From Pinisolibacter aquiterrae (GTDB taxonomy: Bacteria > Pseudomonadota > Alphaproteobacteria > Rhizobiales > Ancalomicrobiaceae), in contig NZ_JAFNIH010000041.1 of assembly GCF_019160155.1 (NCBI RefSeq), forward strand, positions 166,871-230,870: DNA of 64,000 bases. The letters are read 5' to 3'. Shown one piece after another: positions 54,801 through 63,594 of the stretch (the first letter of the stretch is position 1; each line of letters begins with the position of its first letter). The notes under the pieces were generated by a model. It saw only the letters and a list, made by a program, of their open reading frames with translations. It made no database searches and was not told the origin of the DNA. The position numbers were made by a program, and so were the translations under genes.

Positions 54801-55691
54801 TCACCCGGCGACGAAGCCCGGGCCCTGACCGAGCACCTTCTCGTCGATCTCGCCGATCGCCTTGCGATCCTTGTCGGGATAGTCGAAGAGCCGCAGGATG
54901 TGGCGGATGACGTTGAGCTTGAGGCGGCGCTTGTCGTTGCCGAGCGCGATCGTCCACGGCGCGCGGTCGGTGTGGGTGGTCTCGAGCATCCGGTCGCGGG
55001 CGCGGGTGTACTCGTCGTATTTGTCGATCGCGGCGACGTCGACGTCGGAGATCTTCCACACTTTCAGAGGGTTGTGGCGCCGGTCGTGGAACCGTGACAG
55101 CTCCATCTCGCGCCCGACCTCGAGCCAGAACTTCACCAGATGGATGTTCTCGGCGATCAGCAGATCCTCGAAATGCGGCGTCTCCTTGAGAAAGCGCTCG
55201 CTCTCCTCGACGGAGCAGAAGCCCATCACTCGCTCCACTCCGGATCGGTTGTACCAGGAGCGATCGAACACCACGACCTCGCCGCAGGTCGGCAGGTGCT
55301 GGACGTAGCGCTGGAAATACCACTGCCCAAGTTCCACCTCGCTCGGCTTCGGCAGCGCCACCACCCGGGTCCGGCGCGGGCTCATGTATTGGCGCAGCGC
55401 TCCGATCACCGAGCCCTTGCCGGCGGCGTCGCGCCCCTCGAACACGATCACCAGCCTGAGGCCGGTGGCGATCGCCCAGGTCTGCAGCTTCACCAGCTCG
55501 ATCTGGAGGCGGGTCAAGGTCTCCTCGAATTCGTGCTCGTCGAGCGGTTTGGCGTGCGGATATCCGCCCGACGAGAAGGCGGCGTCCTTCACCCAGTCGG
55601 GGAGCTTCGGGTCGGAGAGGTCGAAACGGCGGCGATCCGGGGAGGCGGGTTCGTCCTTGGTCTTCTTCTTGTCGTCTTGGTGCGAGCCCAT
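54801..55691 (-). CDS. ppk2: Polyphosphate kinase 2
   Basis: A 296-residue single-domain PPK2. Walker A is FEGRDAAGKGS, Walker B is VVFDRSWYNR, and the lid region includes RRHNPLKVWKISDVD. It transfers phosphate between polyphosphate and nucleoside di- or monophosphates. A charged tail of about 25 residues precedes the conserved domain. It is divergent from phoR, so two phosphate-related units share one 145-bp promoter region. Confidence 0.94.
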   Translation of the reverse strand: MGSHQDDKKKTKDEPASPDRRRFDLSDPKLPDWVKDAAFSSGGYPHAKPLDEHEFEETLTRLQIELVKLQTWAIATGLRLVIVFEGRDAAGKGSVIGALRQYMSPRRTRVVALPKPSEVELGQWYFQRYVQHLPTCGEVVVFDRSWYNRSGVERVMGFCSVEESERFLKETPHFEDLLIAENIHLVKFWLEVGREMELSRFHDRRHNPLKVWKISDVDVAAIDKYDEYTRARDRMLETTHTDRAPWTIALGNDKRRLKLNVIRHILRLFDYPDKDRKAIGEIDEKVLGQGPGFVAG

Positions 55692-55836
55692 TGTGAGGTC
55701 TCCCGATTCGGTCGGATGCGGAGGATGGTTGCGTTTCGATCGTGGACGAGACTACCACCGGATCGCGGCGTGGCGAGGGCCGTCCCGACGCGAAGGCGGG
55801 GACGGGGCGGGGACCCCACCGAGGAGACGGAACGGC

Positions 55837-57189
55837 ATGAGCAGCGATGATCTGTCGGAAGACGCCGAACGGACGGCGTCACGCTCCGGGCGCGGCGTCT
55901 CGTGGCGGGCGATCCTGCAGGCGGCCACGGTCGCGGGCCTCGCCGTCGCCGCTGTCGGCCTCTACGGGGTGCCCGTCCTGGTCGCCGCCGCCACCGCGGT
56001 CTTTCTCTGGGTGCAGGCGATCTGGGCGCGCGGCGACGCGGAAGCGACGCCGCACCTGCGCCGCCGCTCGCACGCCCGCTCCACTCGGCCGTCGCGGCCG
56101 TGGCCCGACGCCGGCATCAAGACGGTGGTGGAGGCGATCGACGAACCCTGTGTGGTGGTCGACGTCGGCGGCAGCGTGCGCTGGTTCAATCGCGAGGCGA
56201 TCGCGCGGTTTCCGGCGCTGAAGCGCGGCGATCCGCTCTCCTTCGCGCTGCGGGTGACGGCTCTGCTCGATGCCGTCGACACGGTGGTGGCGCTGGGCCG
56301 CGTCGAAATCATCGAATGGCAGGACAAGGTGCCGACCGATCGCTGGTCGCGCGCCCATTTCGCGCCGCTGTTCGTGCCCCCCAACGTCGGCGACACCGAC
56401 CGGCGCCCCGACTTCGTGATGATCCGCGTCGAGGATCTGACCGAGGGGCGTCGGCTCGAGCGCATGCGCGCCGACTTCGTCGCCAACGCCAGTCACGAAC
56501 TGCGCACCCCGCTCGCCGCCGTCACCGGCTTCATCGAGACCCTCCAGGGTCCGGCCCGCGACGACGTCCGAGCCCGCGAGCGCTTCCTGGTCATCATGGC
56601 CGAGCAGACCGCCCGCATGAAGCGCCTGATCGACGATCTCCTGTCGCTGTCACGGGTCGAGATGCGCGCCCATCTCAGGCCGCAGGCCGAGATCGACGTG
56701 GTCGAGATCCTCGGCCACGTCGTCGATCTGGTCGGCCCGGTCGCCCGCGCCCAGAACGTCGAGGTGAAGCTCGCCGGTTGCGACCGCCCCCATCCGGTGC
56801 GCGGCGATCGCGACGAGCTGGTCCAGGTCTTCACCAATCTGATCGAGAACGCGGTGAAATACGGCGGCGCCGGCGGCACCGTCGACGTCACCCTCACCGA
56901 GGCCGGGCCGCATGTGGCGGTCGCGGTGCGCGATCACGGCGACGGCATCGATCCGGTCCATCTGCCGCGCCTGACCGAGCGCTTCTACCGTGCCCACACC
57001 GAGACTTCGGGCGCCAAGCGCGGCACCGGCCTCGGCCTCGCCATCGTCAAACACATCGTCACCCGCCACGGCGGGCGCCTGGACATCGCCAGCCGTCTCG
57101 GCGAAGGCTCCACCTTCACCGTCGTACTCGATCGGTGGATGGGGCGTGAAACCGAGGAAAATCAGGTCGTTGAACCGTCATCAAACTGA
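55837..57189 (+). CDS. phoR: Phosphate regulon sensor kinase PhoR
   Basis: A 450-residue kinase with two membrane spans (residues about 25-65), a PAS-like domain (VVEAIDEPCVVVDVGGSVRW), the HisKA acceptor H220 in NASHELRTPLAAV and an ATPase domain (NLIENAVKYG, RDHGDGID, GTGLGLAIVKHIV). The start is the ATG after GAGGAG. phoU and phoB follow, which identifies it as PhoR. It lacks the pstSCAB genes that usually come next in alphaproteobacteria. Confidence 0.92.
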   Translation: MSSDDLSEDAERTASRSGRGVSWRAILQAATVAGLAVAAVGLYGVPVLVAAATAVFLWVQAIWARGDAEATPHLRRRSHARSTRPSRPWPDAGIKTVVEAIDEPCVVVDVGGSVRWFNREAIARFPALKRGDPLSFALRVTALLDAVDTVVALGRVEIIEWQDKVPTDRWSRAHFAPLFVPPNVGDTDRRPDFVMIRVEDLTEGRRLERMRADFVANASHELRTPLAAVTGFIETLQGPARDDVRARERFLVIMAEQTARMKRLIDDLLSLSRVEMRAHLRPQAEIDVVEILGHVVDLVGPVARAQNVEVKLAGCDRPHPVRGDRDELVQVFTNLIENAVKYGGAGGTVDVTLTEAGPHVAVAVRDHGDGIDPVHLPRLTERFYRAHTETSGAKRGTGLGLAIVKHIVTRHGGRLDIASRLGEGSTFTVVLDRWMGRETEENQVVEPSSN

Positions 57190-57207
57190 CGTTTCGATGT
57201 CATAGAA
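57175..57207 (+). promoter_or_regulatory. Candidate Pho box between phoR and phoU
   Basis: Three consecutive 11-bp units, CCGTCATCAAA, CTGACGTTTCG and ATGTCATAGAA; the first and third are close to the PhoB repeat CTGTCATAAAT. The block overlaps the phoR stop codon and lies about 83 bp before phoU, suggesting a PhoB-controlled promoter for phoU-phoB. Confidence 0.55.
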
Positions 57208-57289
57208 ACGATCCGACCGCGCCGATGGGGCGAGCGGTCGATCGGCTCGTCGCCACCGCGTCGCCCCGACGACAGCAGGAGTTCGTTCG

Positions 57290-58003
57290 ATGCCCACCCA
57301 TACCGTCGTCGCCTACGAGCAGGAACTGAAGGATCTCGCCGCCCGCATCGCCGAGATGGGCGGCATGGCCGAAGGCCTGGTCGCCGATGCGATCACCGCT
57401 CTGGTGCGTGGCGACACCGCGCTCGCCCAGCGCGTCGTCCTCACCGACGCCCGTCTCGACCGCCTGCAGCGCACCGTCGAGGAACAGGCGATCGTCGTCA
57501 TCGCCAAGCGCCAGCCGATGGCGCTCGATCTGCGCCACATCTTCGCGGCGCTGCGCGTCTCCGGCGACCTCGAGCGCGTCGGCGACCTCGCCAAGTCGAT
57601 CGCCAAGCGCGTCATCGCCATGGGCGGCGCCGTTCAGGTCAAGAGCGTCGTGATCGGCGTCGAGCACCTCGCCGACATCGCCCTCGAGCAGCTCAAGGCC
57701 GTGCTCGACGCCTATACCGCCCGCGACGCCGCCGCCGCCATGGAGGTGCGCGAGCGCGACGAGCAGATCGACGCCCTCTACACCTCGCTGTTCCGCGAAC
57801 TCCTCACCTACATGATGGAGGATCCGCGCAACATCACCTTCTGCACGCATCTCCTGTTCTGCGCCAAGAACATCGAGCGCATCGGCGATCACGCCACCAA
57901 CGTCGCCGAGGCGGTCCATTATCTGGTCACCGGCGAGCAGGTCGCCGACGACCGGCCGAAGGGCAACGACGCCGAACAGATGAAGCTCGAAGGCGACGCC
58001 TGA
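57290..58003 (+). CDS. phoU: Phosphate signalling protein PhoU
   Basis: A 237-residue protein with two PhoU three-helix repeats carrying metal-binding acidic motifs (DLERVGDLAKSIAKRV and KNIERIGDHATNVAEAV). It restrains PhoR when phosphate is sufficient, normally through the Pst transporter. It lies between phoR and phoB with short gaps. Confidence 0.96.
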   Translation: MPTHTVVAYEQELKDLAARIAEMGGMAEGLVADAITALVRGDTALAQRVVLTDARLDRLQRTVEEQAIVVIAKRQPMALDLRHIFAALRVSGDLERVGDLAKSIAKRVIAMGGAVQVKSVVIGVEHLADIALEQLKAVLDAYTARDAAAAMEVRERDEQIDALYTSLFRELLTYMMEDPRNITFCTHLLFCAKNIERIGDHATNVAEAVHYLVTGEQVADDRPKGNDAEQMKLEGDA

Positions 58004-58020
58004 GCGGAGACCGGAGCACC

Positions 58021-58722
58021 ATGGCTCGCGTACTGATCGTCGAGGACGAGGAGGCTCTCGGTCTCCTCCTCCGCTACAATCTGGAGAGTGAAGGTTACGA
58101 GGTGGAGGTCTGCGGTCGCGGCGACGACGCCGATACCCGGTTGCGCGAGAGCGTGCCCGACCTCCTGATCCTCGACTGGATGTTGCCGGGCCTGTCCGGC
58201 ATCGAGCTGTGCCGGCGGCTGCGCACCCGGCCCGAGACCGAGCGCCTGCCGATCATCATGTTGACGGCGCGCGGCGAGGAGAGCGAGCGCATCCGCGGCC
58301 TCGCCACCGGCGCCGACGACTATGTGGTGAAGCCCTTCTCCACCGCCGAGCTGATGGCCCGCGTCCGCGCCATGCTGCGCCGGGCCCGCCCCGAGCTGGT
58401 CTCGACCCTGCTGCGCTCCGGCGACCTCGAACTCGACCGCGAGACCAAGCGCTGCCGCCGCGCCGGCCGCGAGGTCCATCTCGGCCCGACCGAATTCCGC
58501 CTGCTCGAATATCTGATGCAGTCGCCCGGCCGCGTCTTCTCGCGCGAGCAGTTGCTCGACGGCGTCTGGGGCATGGACGTCTATGTCGACGAACGCACCG
58601 TCGACGTCCACGTCGGCCGCCTGCGCAAGGCGATCAACCGCGCCCGCGAGCGCGACCCGATCCGCACCGTGCGCGGCTCCGGCTACGCCTTCGACGACCG
58701 CTTCGCCGCCGCCGGCGCCTGA
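58021..58722 (+). CDS. phoB: Phosphate regulon response regulator PhoB
   Basis: A 233-residue OmpR-type regulator: receiver domain with D52 in LILDWMLPG and the conserved lysine in VVKPFST, and a winged-helix effector domain ending VDERTVDVHVGRLRKAI and RTVRGSGYAF. It starts 17 bp after phoU. The C-terminal part matches PhoB, supported by the phoR-phoU context. Confidence 0.95.
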   Translation: MARVLIVEDEEALGLLLRYNLESEGYEVEVCGRGDDADTRLRESVPDLLILDWMLPGLSGIELCRRLRTRPETERLPIIMLTARGEESERIRGLATGADDYVVKPFSTAELMARVRAMLRRARPELVSTLLRSGDLELDRETKRCRRAGREVHLGPTEFRLLEYLMQSPGRVFSREQLLDGVWGMDVYVDERTVDVHVGRLRKAINRARERDPIRTVRGSGYAFDDRFAAAGA

Positions 58723-59181
58723 CGGCGGGCCCGCGTCTCGCCCCTACGGGCGCGCTCACCGCGCCCCGTTGGCCGAGCGCCCGTTCACCGAGCGCAGGTG
58801 AAGACGAATTCGTATCGAATCTTGATGAGTTCGTAGCCGTCGACGATGCGACAGGCGGCGCGATCCGTCGCGTCGAGGCGGCCGCGCGATGGCGTTCGAT
58901 CGGCGGTTCGGCGGAGACGGCGCCCCGAGCGTCCCCCCTTGCACCCCGCCGATCCCGGCCGTCCGGGCGAAGCTCGGCGTGGTCACGATCGGGCCGCCGC
59001 CGGGGCCGTTGCCCGGATGTTCGAGAACCCGTCGGGTTTCGCCGGCGACCGTGACGGTCGCGACGTCCCATGAGTCATTCCATGGCGTGGGACCAGCCGT
59101 CCGGCTGCCCCGCGCAGGCGGCGAGGAGAGGGGGCATCGCAACGGTCGGACCGATCCGTCGCACCGCCTCGCCTTCCCGGA
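58723..59181. other. Region between convergent phoB and gcrA without a recognised gene
   Basis: No ORF with coding character was accepted. Just after phoB a 7-bp GC stem (GGGCGCG / CGCGCCC, 58748-58766) may terminate transcription. A short palindrome (ATTCG-TAT-CGAAT) occurs near 58810-58822. The rest has no feature I can name. Confidence 0.4.
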
Positions 59182-59709
59182 TCAGGCCCGCATCGGCCGT
59201 CGATCGCGGCGACGGTCGGCGACCGGCTGATAGGCGATGCGCGCGTGATAGGCGCAATAGGGAATGCCGGTGTCGGAGCGCCGGGCGCAGAAGTGGAAGT
59301 CCTCGCTGCTGGGATCGCCGACCGGCCATTTGCAGGTCTGCTCGTTGATCTGCAGAACCGAGGCGTGCGGGATCAGCGGCTCGTCGGAGAGCGAGGTGAG
59401 GGCGGGCGCCGGCGCGGCCTGTGGACGCGCCACCGGGACCGTCTCCGCCTTGAGCGCGGTCGCGCCGAGGCTGACCGGGCCGCCTTCCGTGCGCCCGGTC
59501 GAGGTGGCGGGACGCGCCATCGGCTTCTTCGGCCGGGTGGTGGCCGGCTGCGGCGCCTTCGCCCGGCCGGAGAGGCCGAGACGGTGGACCTTGCCGATCA
59601 CCGCGTTGCGCGTCACGCCGCCGAGTTCTCCGGCGATCTGACTGGCGCTGAGCCCCTCGCCCCAGAGCTTCTTGAGGAGGTCGACCCGCTCGTCGGTCCA
59701 GGAGATCAT
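59182..59709 (-). CDS. gcrA: Cell-cycle regulator GcrA
   Basis: A 175-residue protein with the GcrA N-terminal helix-turn-helix (ISWTDERVDLLKKLWGEGLSASQIA, NAVIGKVHRLGL), an Ala/Pro-rich linker and the C-terminal region with INEQTCKWPVGDPSSEDFHFC and YCAYHARIAYQP. GcrA is specific to alphaproteobacteria; it binds DNA near methylated GANTC sites and helps sigma70 transcription. It is monocistronic. A CtrA-like site and GANTC sequences lie upstream. Confidence 0.96.
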   Translation of the reverse strand: MISWTDERVDLLKKLWGEGLSASQIAGELGGVTRNAVIGKVHRLGLSGRAKAPQPATTRPKKPMARPATSTGRTEGGPVSLGATALKAETVPVARPQAAPAPALTSLSDEPLIPHASVLQINEQTCKWPVGDPSSEDFHFCARRSDTGIPYCAYHARIAYQPVADRRRDRRPMRA

Positions 59710-60283
59710 CGCTTCCCTCGCTGTCGTGGACGGTGCTCGAACCTTCCGAATCCCCTCCCGCCCGGAGGAATCCCTCCGGTGTCACTGACCTTGCGGAAAG
59801 TGGCGGTGCATGACGAGAAGTTCGGGATCGGATGATCCGTCGCACGAGATGTCGTGTTTAATGAACCGTAAACTACACTATCGGTAGACTCGCGAGCAAG
59901 GCGCCGAGGAATCGTTTCGGTGGATGAACGACCTCTTTTCCCCAGACTTGAGTCCGATCGGCAACAGGGGGTGCCGCTTCTGGAGCGCTCCGCCCTACGT
60001 AGTCTTTCGACTTCGTGGCGACACTGGGGCTCTCGCTACGGAAATTGCGACGGTTTCGGCCCGGCGCCGTTGACATTCTGCCTCGCGCGCGAGCATTATC
60101 CCCGCGAAACGCAAGGTGCCGCCGCAAGGGCGGCATCGTTCGTTTTGGGGCTGGCGCGACATTTCGCGTCGCCGGCTCCCGACCCCGACAGCAGGGTCGC
60201 CCGCGCGCCTCGTCGCGCCTCGTCGTGGTCGCCGCCGGCGTCCGGTGAGGGCACGCCGAGCGCCGGCGACCGGAGACGACGCC
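59710..60283. other. Divergent promoter region of gcrA and argD
   Basis: No gene is seen. Besides the CtrA-like site there are GANTC sequences at 59887-59891 and 59950-59954, and a hairpin TGCCGCC/GGCGGCA at 60117-60135 in what would be a long argD leader. Confidence 0.45.
59858..59873. promoter_or_regulatory. CtrA-like site upstream of gcrA
   Basis: TTAA-N7-TAAAC, one base away from the CtrA consensus TTAA-N7-TTAAC, about 150 bp before the gcrA start in a GC-rich region. CtrA regulation of gcrA is known in Caulobacter. Confidence 0.35.
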
Positions 60284-61480
60284 ATGACCGAGACCGCGCT
60301 CTACCCGTCCTTTTCTCGCGCCGATCTCGCCTTCGAACGAGGCGAGGGCGTGTGGCTGACGACGGCCTCGGGCGAGCGATATCTCGACATGATGGCCGGC
60401 ATCGCCGTCAACGCGCTCGGTCACTGCCATCCCCATCTCGTCGCCGCCCTGACCGAGCAGGCCGAGAAACTGTGGCACGTGTCGAACATCTTCGCCGCGC
60501 CACACCAGGAGAAACTCGCCCGGCGGCTGGTCGAAACCTCCTTCGCCGATCGGGTGTTCTTCACCAATTCCGGCGCCGAGGCGCTCGAATGCGCGATCAA
60601 GACGGCGCGTCGGCGTCAGTTCGTCGAGGGCCGCCCCGAGCGCTATCGCCTCGTCACCTTCGAGGGCGCCTTCCACGGCCGCACGCTGGCGACCATCGCC
60701 GCCGGCGGCCAGGAGAAATACATCGAGGGCTTCGGTCCCAAGGTCGAGGGCTTCGACAAGGTCGACGGCTTCGACGAGGCGAAGGTGCGGGCCGCGATCG
60801 GGCCGGAGACTGCCGGCATTCTGATCGAGCCGATCCAGGGCGAGGGCGGGGTGCGGCCGGTGCCGCCGGCCTTCCTCGCCTTCCTGCGCCGGGTCTGCGA
60901 CGAGGAGGGTCTGTCGCTCGTCTTCGACGAGGTCCAGTGCGGCATGGGCCGTACCGGCCACCTCTGGGCCTATCAGGGCGTCGGCGTGACCCCGGACATT
61001 CTCGCCTCGGCCAAGGGCATCGGCGGCGGTTTCCCGCTCGGCGCCTGCCTCGCGACCGAGGCGGCGGCGGCCGGCATGACCCCCGGCACCCACGGCTCGA
61101 CCTTTGGCGGCAGCCTGCTCGCCATGGCCGCCGGCAACGCCGTGCTCGACGTGATGCTGGAACCCGGCTTCCTCGAGCGCGTCCGCGAGGCCGGCCTGAA
61201 GCTGAAGCAGAAATTGGCGGCGGTGGTCGATCTCCATCCGGAGGTCTTCCAGGAGGTGCGCGGCGAGGGGCTGATGCTCGGCCTCAAGTGCCGCCGCCCG
61301 CCGGCGGCGATGGTCGCGGCGATGCGCGACCAGCATCTGCTGGTGGTCGGCGCGGGTGACGACGTGGTGCGTTTCCTCCCCGCCCTGGTGGTGAGCGACG
61401 CCGAGATCGACGAGGCCGTGGCGCGGACGGAAGCCGCCGCCCGGACCCTTCTCCAGGCCGAAAAGGAGGCCGCGGCATGA
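60284..61480 (+). CDS. argD: Acetylornithine aminotransferase
   Basis: A 398-residue class III PLP aminotransferase: [18 protein letters not shown] and [15 protein letters not shown] bind the cofactor and substrate, [13 protein letters not shown] is the acidic PLP-contact motif and the Schiff-base lysine is in [13 protein letters not shown]. It forms N-acetylornithine in arginine synthesis. The ATG at 60284 has CGGAG upstream. It overlaps argF by ATGA. Confidence 0.95.
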   Translation: MTETALYPSFSRADLAFERGEGVWLTTASGERYLDMMAGIAVNALGHCHPHLVAALTEQAEKLWHVSNIFAAPHQEKLARRLVETSFADRVFFTNSGAEALECAIKTARRRQFVEGRPERYRLVTFEGAFHGRTLATIAAGGQEKYIEGFGPKVEGFDKVDGFDEAKVRAAIGPETAGILIEPIQGEGGVRPVPPAFLAFLRRVCDEEGLSLVFDEVQCGMGRTGHLWAYQGVGVTPDILASAKGIGGGFPLGACLATEAAAAGMTPGTHGSTFGGSLLAMAAGNAVLDVMLEPGFLERVREAGLKLKQKLAAVVDLHPEVFQEVRGEGLMLGLKCRRPPAAMVAAMRDQHLLVVGAGDDVVRFLPALVVSDAEIDEAVARTEAAARTLLQAEKEAAA

Positions 61481-62412
61481 CTCTCGAAACCGGCATGCGC
61501 CATTTCCTCGACCTGACCGACGTGAGCTCGGCCGATCTGCGCGCCATCCTCGACGAGGCCGCGCGCCTGAAGTCCGTCCGCAACGGCGCCTTCCGCGGCC
61601 AGGGCCCGCTCGCCGGCAAGGTCCTCGCGATGATCTTCGAGCGTCCCTCGACCCGCACCCGCGTCTCCTTCGACGTCGGCATGCGCGAGCTTGGCGGCGA
61701 GACCGTGATGCTGACCGGCGACGAGATGCAGCTCGGGCGCGGCGAGACCATCGCCGACACCGCCCGCGTCCTGTCGCGCTTCGTCGACGCGATCATGATC
61801 CGTATCCTCGACCACGGCGCCCTCACCGAGCTCGCCGAGAACGCCACCGTGCCGGTGATCAACGGCCTCACCAAGGTCTCGCATCCCTGCCAGATCATGG
61901 CCGACGTGATGACCTTCGAGGAGCATCGCGGGCCGATCGAGGGCAAGACGATCGCCTGGGTCGGCGACGACAACAACGTGCTGACCTCTTGGATCCATGC
62001 CGCCGAGCGCTTCCGCTGCAAGTTGCGCATCGCCACCCCGCCGGAACTGGCGCCCAAGACCGAGATCATGGCCTGGGCCCGCAAGCACGGCGCCTCGGTG
62101 GTGTGGACCGACGACGCCTTCGAGGCGGTGAAGGGGGCCGACTGCGTCATCACCGACACCTGGGTGTCGATGGGCGACGATGAGAGCGAGCGCCGTCACA
62201 ACCTGCTGAAGCCCTATCAGGTCAACGCGAAGCTGATGGCCGCCGCCAATTCCGACGCCATCTTCATGCACTGCCTCCCCGCCCATCGCGAGGAGGAGGT
62301 GACGGCGGAGGTGATCGACGGGCCGCAGTCGGTGGTCTTCGACGAGGCCGAGAACCGTCTCCACGCGCAGAAGGGCGTTCTCGCCTGGTGCCTGGGCCGG
62401 GTCGGCGCCTGA
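61477..62412 (+). CDS. argF: Ornithine carbamoyltransferase
   Basis: A 311-residue enzyme with the carbamoyl-phosphate site [13 protein letters not shown], the HPCQ motif and the ornithine-site HCLP. It makes citrulline from ornithine. It is translationally coupled to argD. Its 3' end carries a short 17-bp duplication spanning the stop, and a long inverted repeat follows before hslO. Confidence 0.96.
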   Translation: MTLETGMRHFLDLTDVSSADLRAILDEAARLKSVRNGAFRGQGPLAGKVLAMIFERPSTRTRVSFDVGMRELGGETVMLTGDEMQLGRGETIADTARVLSRFVDAIMIRILDHGALTELAENATVPVINGLTKVSHPCQIMADVMTFEEHRGPIEGKTIAWVGDDNNVLTSWIHAAERFRCKLRIATPPELAPKTEIMAWARKHGASVVWTDDAFEAVKGADCVITDTWVSMGDDESERRHNLLKPYQVNAKLMAAANSDAIFMHCLPAHREEEVTAEVIDGPQSVVFDEAENRLHAQKGVLAWCLGRVGA

Positions 62413-62434
62413 CCCAGGTCGGTGCCTGATGCCG
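62401..62434. repeat. Short 17-bp tandem duplication spanning the argF stop codon
   Basis: GTCGGCGCCTGA (62401-62412) recurs as GTCGGTGCCTGA (62418-62429) with one mismatch. It is similar in position to the duplications at nrsF and zwf. Confidence 0.55.
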
Positions 62435-62500
62435 AGGACGGGCCGCGCGCGGACCCTCTGGCGAAACCGGCCCGCGCGCCCCATATGACGACGAACCCCC

Positions 62501-62538
62501 GAGCCGACGGGCGCTGGCCAGCGCCGTCGGCTCTCCTC
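62501..62538 (+). terminator. Terminator between argF and hslO
   Basis: An almost perfect inverted repeat: GAGCCGACGG and CGCTGG pair with CCAGCG and CCGTCGGCTC with one bulged G, followed by TCCTCTTT. It likely ends argD-argF transcription. Confidence 0.7.
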
Positions 62539-62558
62539 TTTCGCCGACGAGTTCTTCG

Positions 62559-63548
62559 ATGACCGACGCCCCGCTCCCCGTCGCGCTGCCCGACAGTGTC
62601 CTGCCCTTCACCGTGCCCGCCCTCGACGTGCGCGGCCGCATGGTCCATCTCGGCCCGGCGCTCGACGCGATCCTCGGCCGCCACGCCTATCCGGCGCCGG
62701 TCGCCCGCCTCCTGGCGGAGGCGATCGCGCTCGCGACCCTGCTCGGCTCGTCGATCAAGTTCGAGGGCCGCTTCATCCTCCAGACCCGCACCGACGGGCC
62801 GGTGTCGATGCTGGTGGTCGATTTCCAGACCCCTGACGGTATCCGCGCCTATGCGAGCTTCGACGCCGCCGGCGTCGAGACGGCGATCACCGAGGGGCGC
62901 ACCTCGCCGGCCGAGCTGCTCGGCCGCGGCCATCTCGCCATGACCGTCGACCAGGGACCGGACATGCAGCGCTATCAGGGCGTGGTCGTGCTCGAGGGCG
63001 AGAGCCTGGAGGAGGTCGCCCACGTCTGGTTCCAGCAGTCCGAGCAGATCCCGACCCGGGTCCGTCTCGCCGTCGCCGAGATGCTGACCAAGGGCGAGGG
63101 CGGGGCGAGCCACGCCTGGCGCGCCGGCGGCCTGATGGTGCAGTTCCTGCCGGAGAGCGAGGATCGGGTCCGCGCCCGCGACCTCCATCCCGGCGATGCG
63201 CCGGAAGGCACGGAGCCGCACGCCCCCGAGGTCGACGACGCCTGGGCCGAGGCCGAAGCGCTGGTCGGCACCGTCGAGGACGTCGAACTGACCGACCCGG
63301 AGGTCTCCGCCGAGCGCCTGCTCTATCGCCTGTTCCACGAGCGCGGCGTCCGCGTCTTCGAGCCTCTGGCCATGGTCGAGCGCTGCCGCTGCTCGCGCGA
63401 GCGCGTCGAGGCGATGCTCGGCCAGTTCACCGCCGAACAGGTCGACGACATGACCGTCGACGGCGAGATCGTCGTCACCTGCGAGTTCTGCTCGACCCAT
63501 TATCGCTTCGACCCGGTCGCCGTCCGGGCGCTGCGCGACGCCGGCTGA
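62559..63548 (+). CDS. hslO: Redox-regulated chaperone Hsp33
   Basis: A 329-residue protein with the Hsp33 zinc redox switch at its C-terminus: CRC followed after about 30 residues by CEFC. The N-terminal substrate domain includes LGSSIKFEGRFILQTRTDGPVSMLVVDF. Oxidation releases zinc and activates holdase activity. It is monocistronic after the argF terminator and has an acidic insertion before the zinc domain. Confidence 0.95.
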   Translation: MTDAPLPVALPDSVLPFTVPALDVRGRMVHLGPALDAILGRHAYPAPVARLLAEAIALATLLGSSIKFEGRFILQTRTDGPVSMLVVDFQTPDGIRAYASFDAAGVETAITEGRTSPAELLGRGHLAMTVDQGPDMQRYQGVVVLEGESLEEVAHVWFQQSEQIPTRVRLAVAEMLTKGEGGASHAWRAGGLMVQFLPESEDRVRARDLHPGDAPEGTEPHAPEVDDAWAEAEALVGTVEDVELTDPEVSAERLLYRLFHERGVRVFEPLAMVERCRCSRERVEAMLGQFTAEQVDDMTVDGEIVVTCEFCSTHYRFDPVAVRALRDAG

Positions 63549-63594
63549 AGGCACTCGCCTTCGGCCTGAGCAAAGAACTGGAAGGCTTGCCTTC
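63547..63594. terminator. Two small hairpins between hslO and the permease gene
   Basis: GAAGGC-ACTC-GCCTTC (63547-63562) and GAAGGC-TT-GCCTTC (63581-63594) share the same arms and overlap the stop codons of the two convergent genes. Termination is likely but weakly supported. Confidence 0.4.

Noticed and set aside
58756-59142. A 128-codon minus-strand frame between phoB and gcrA
   Set aside because: Low-complexity Arg/Pro/Ser composition, no ribosome site and no family resemblance.
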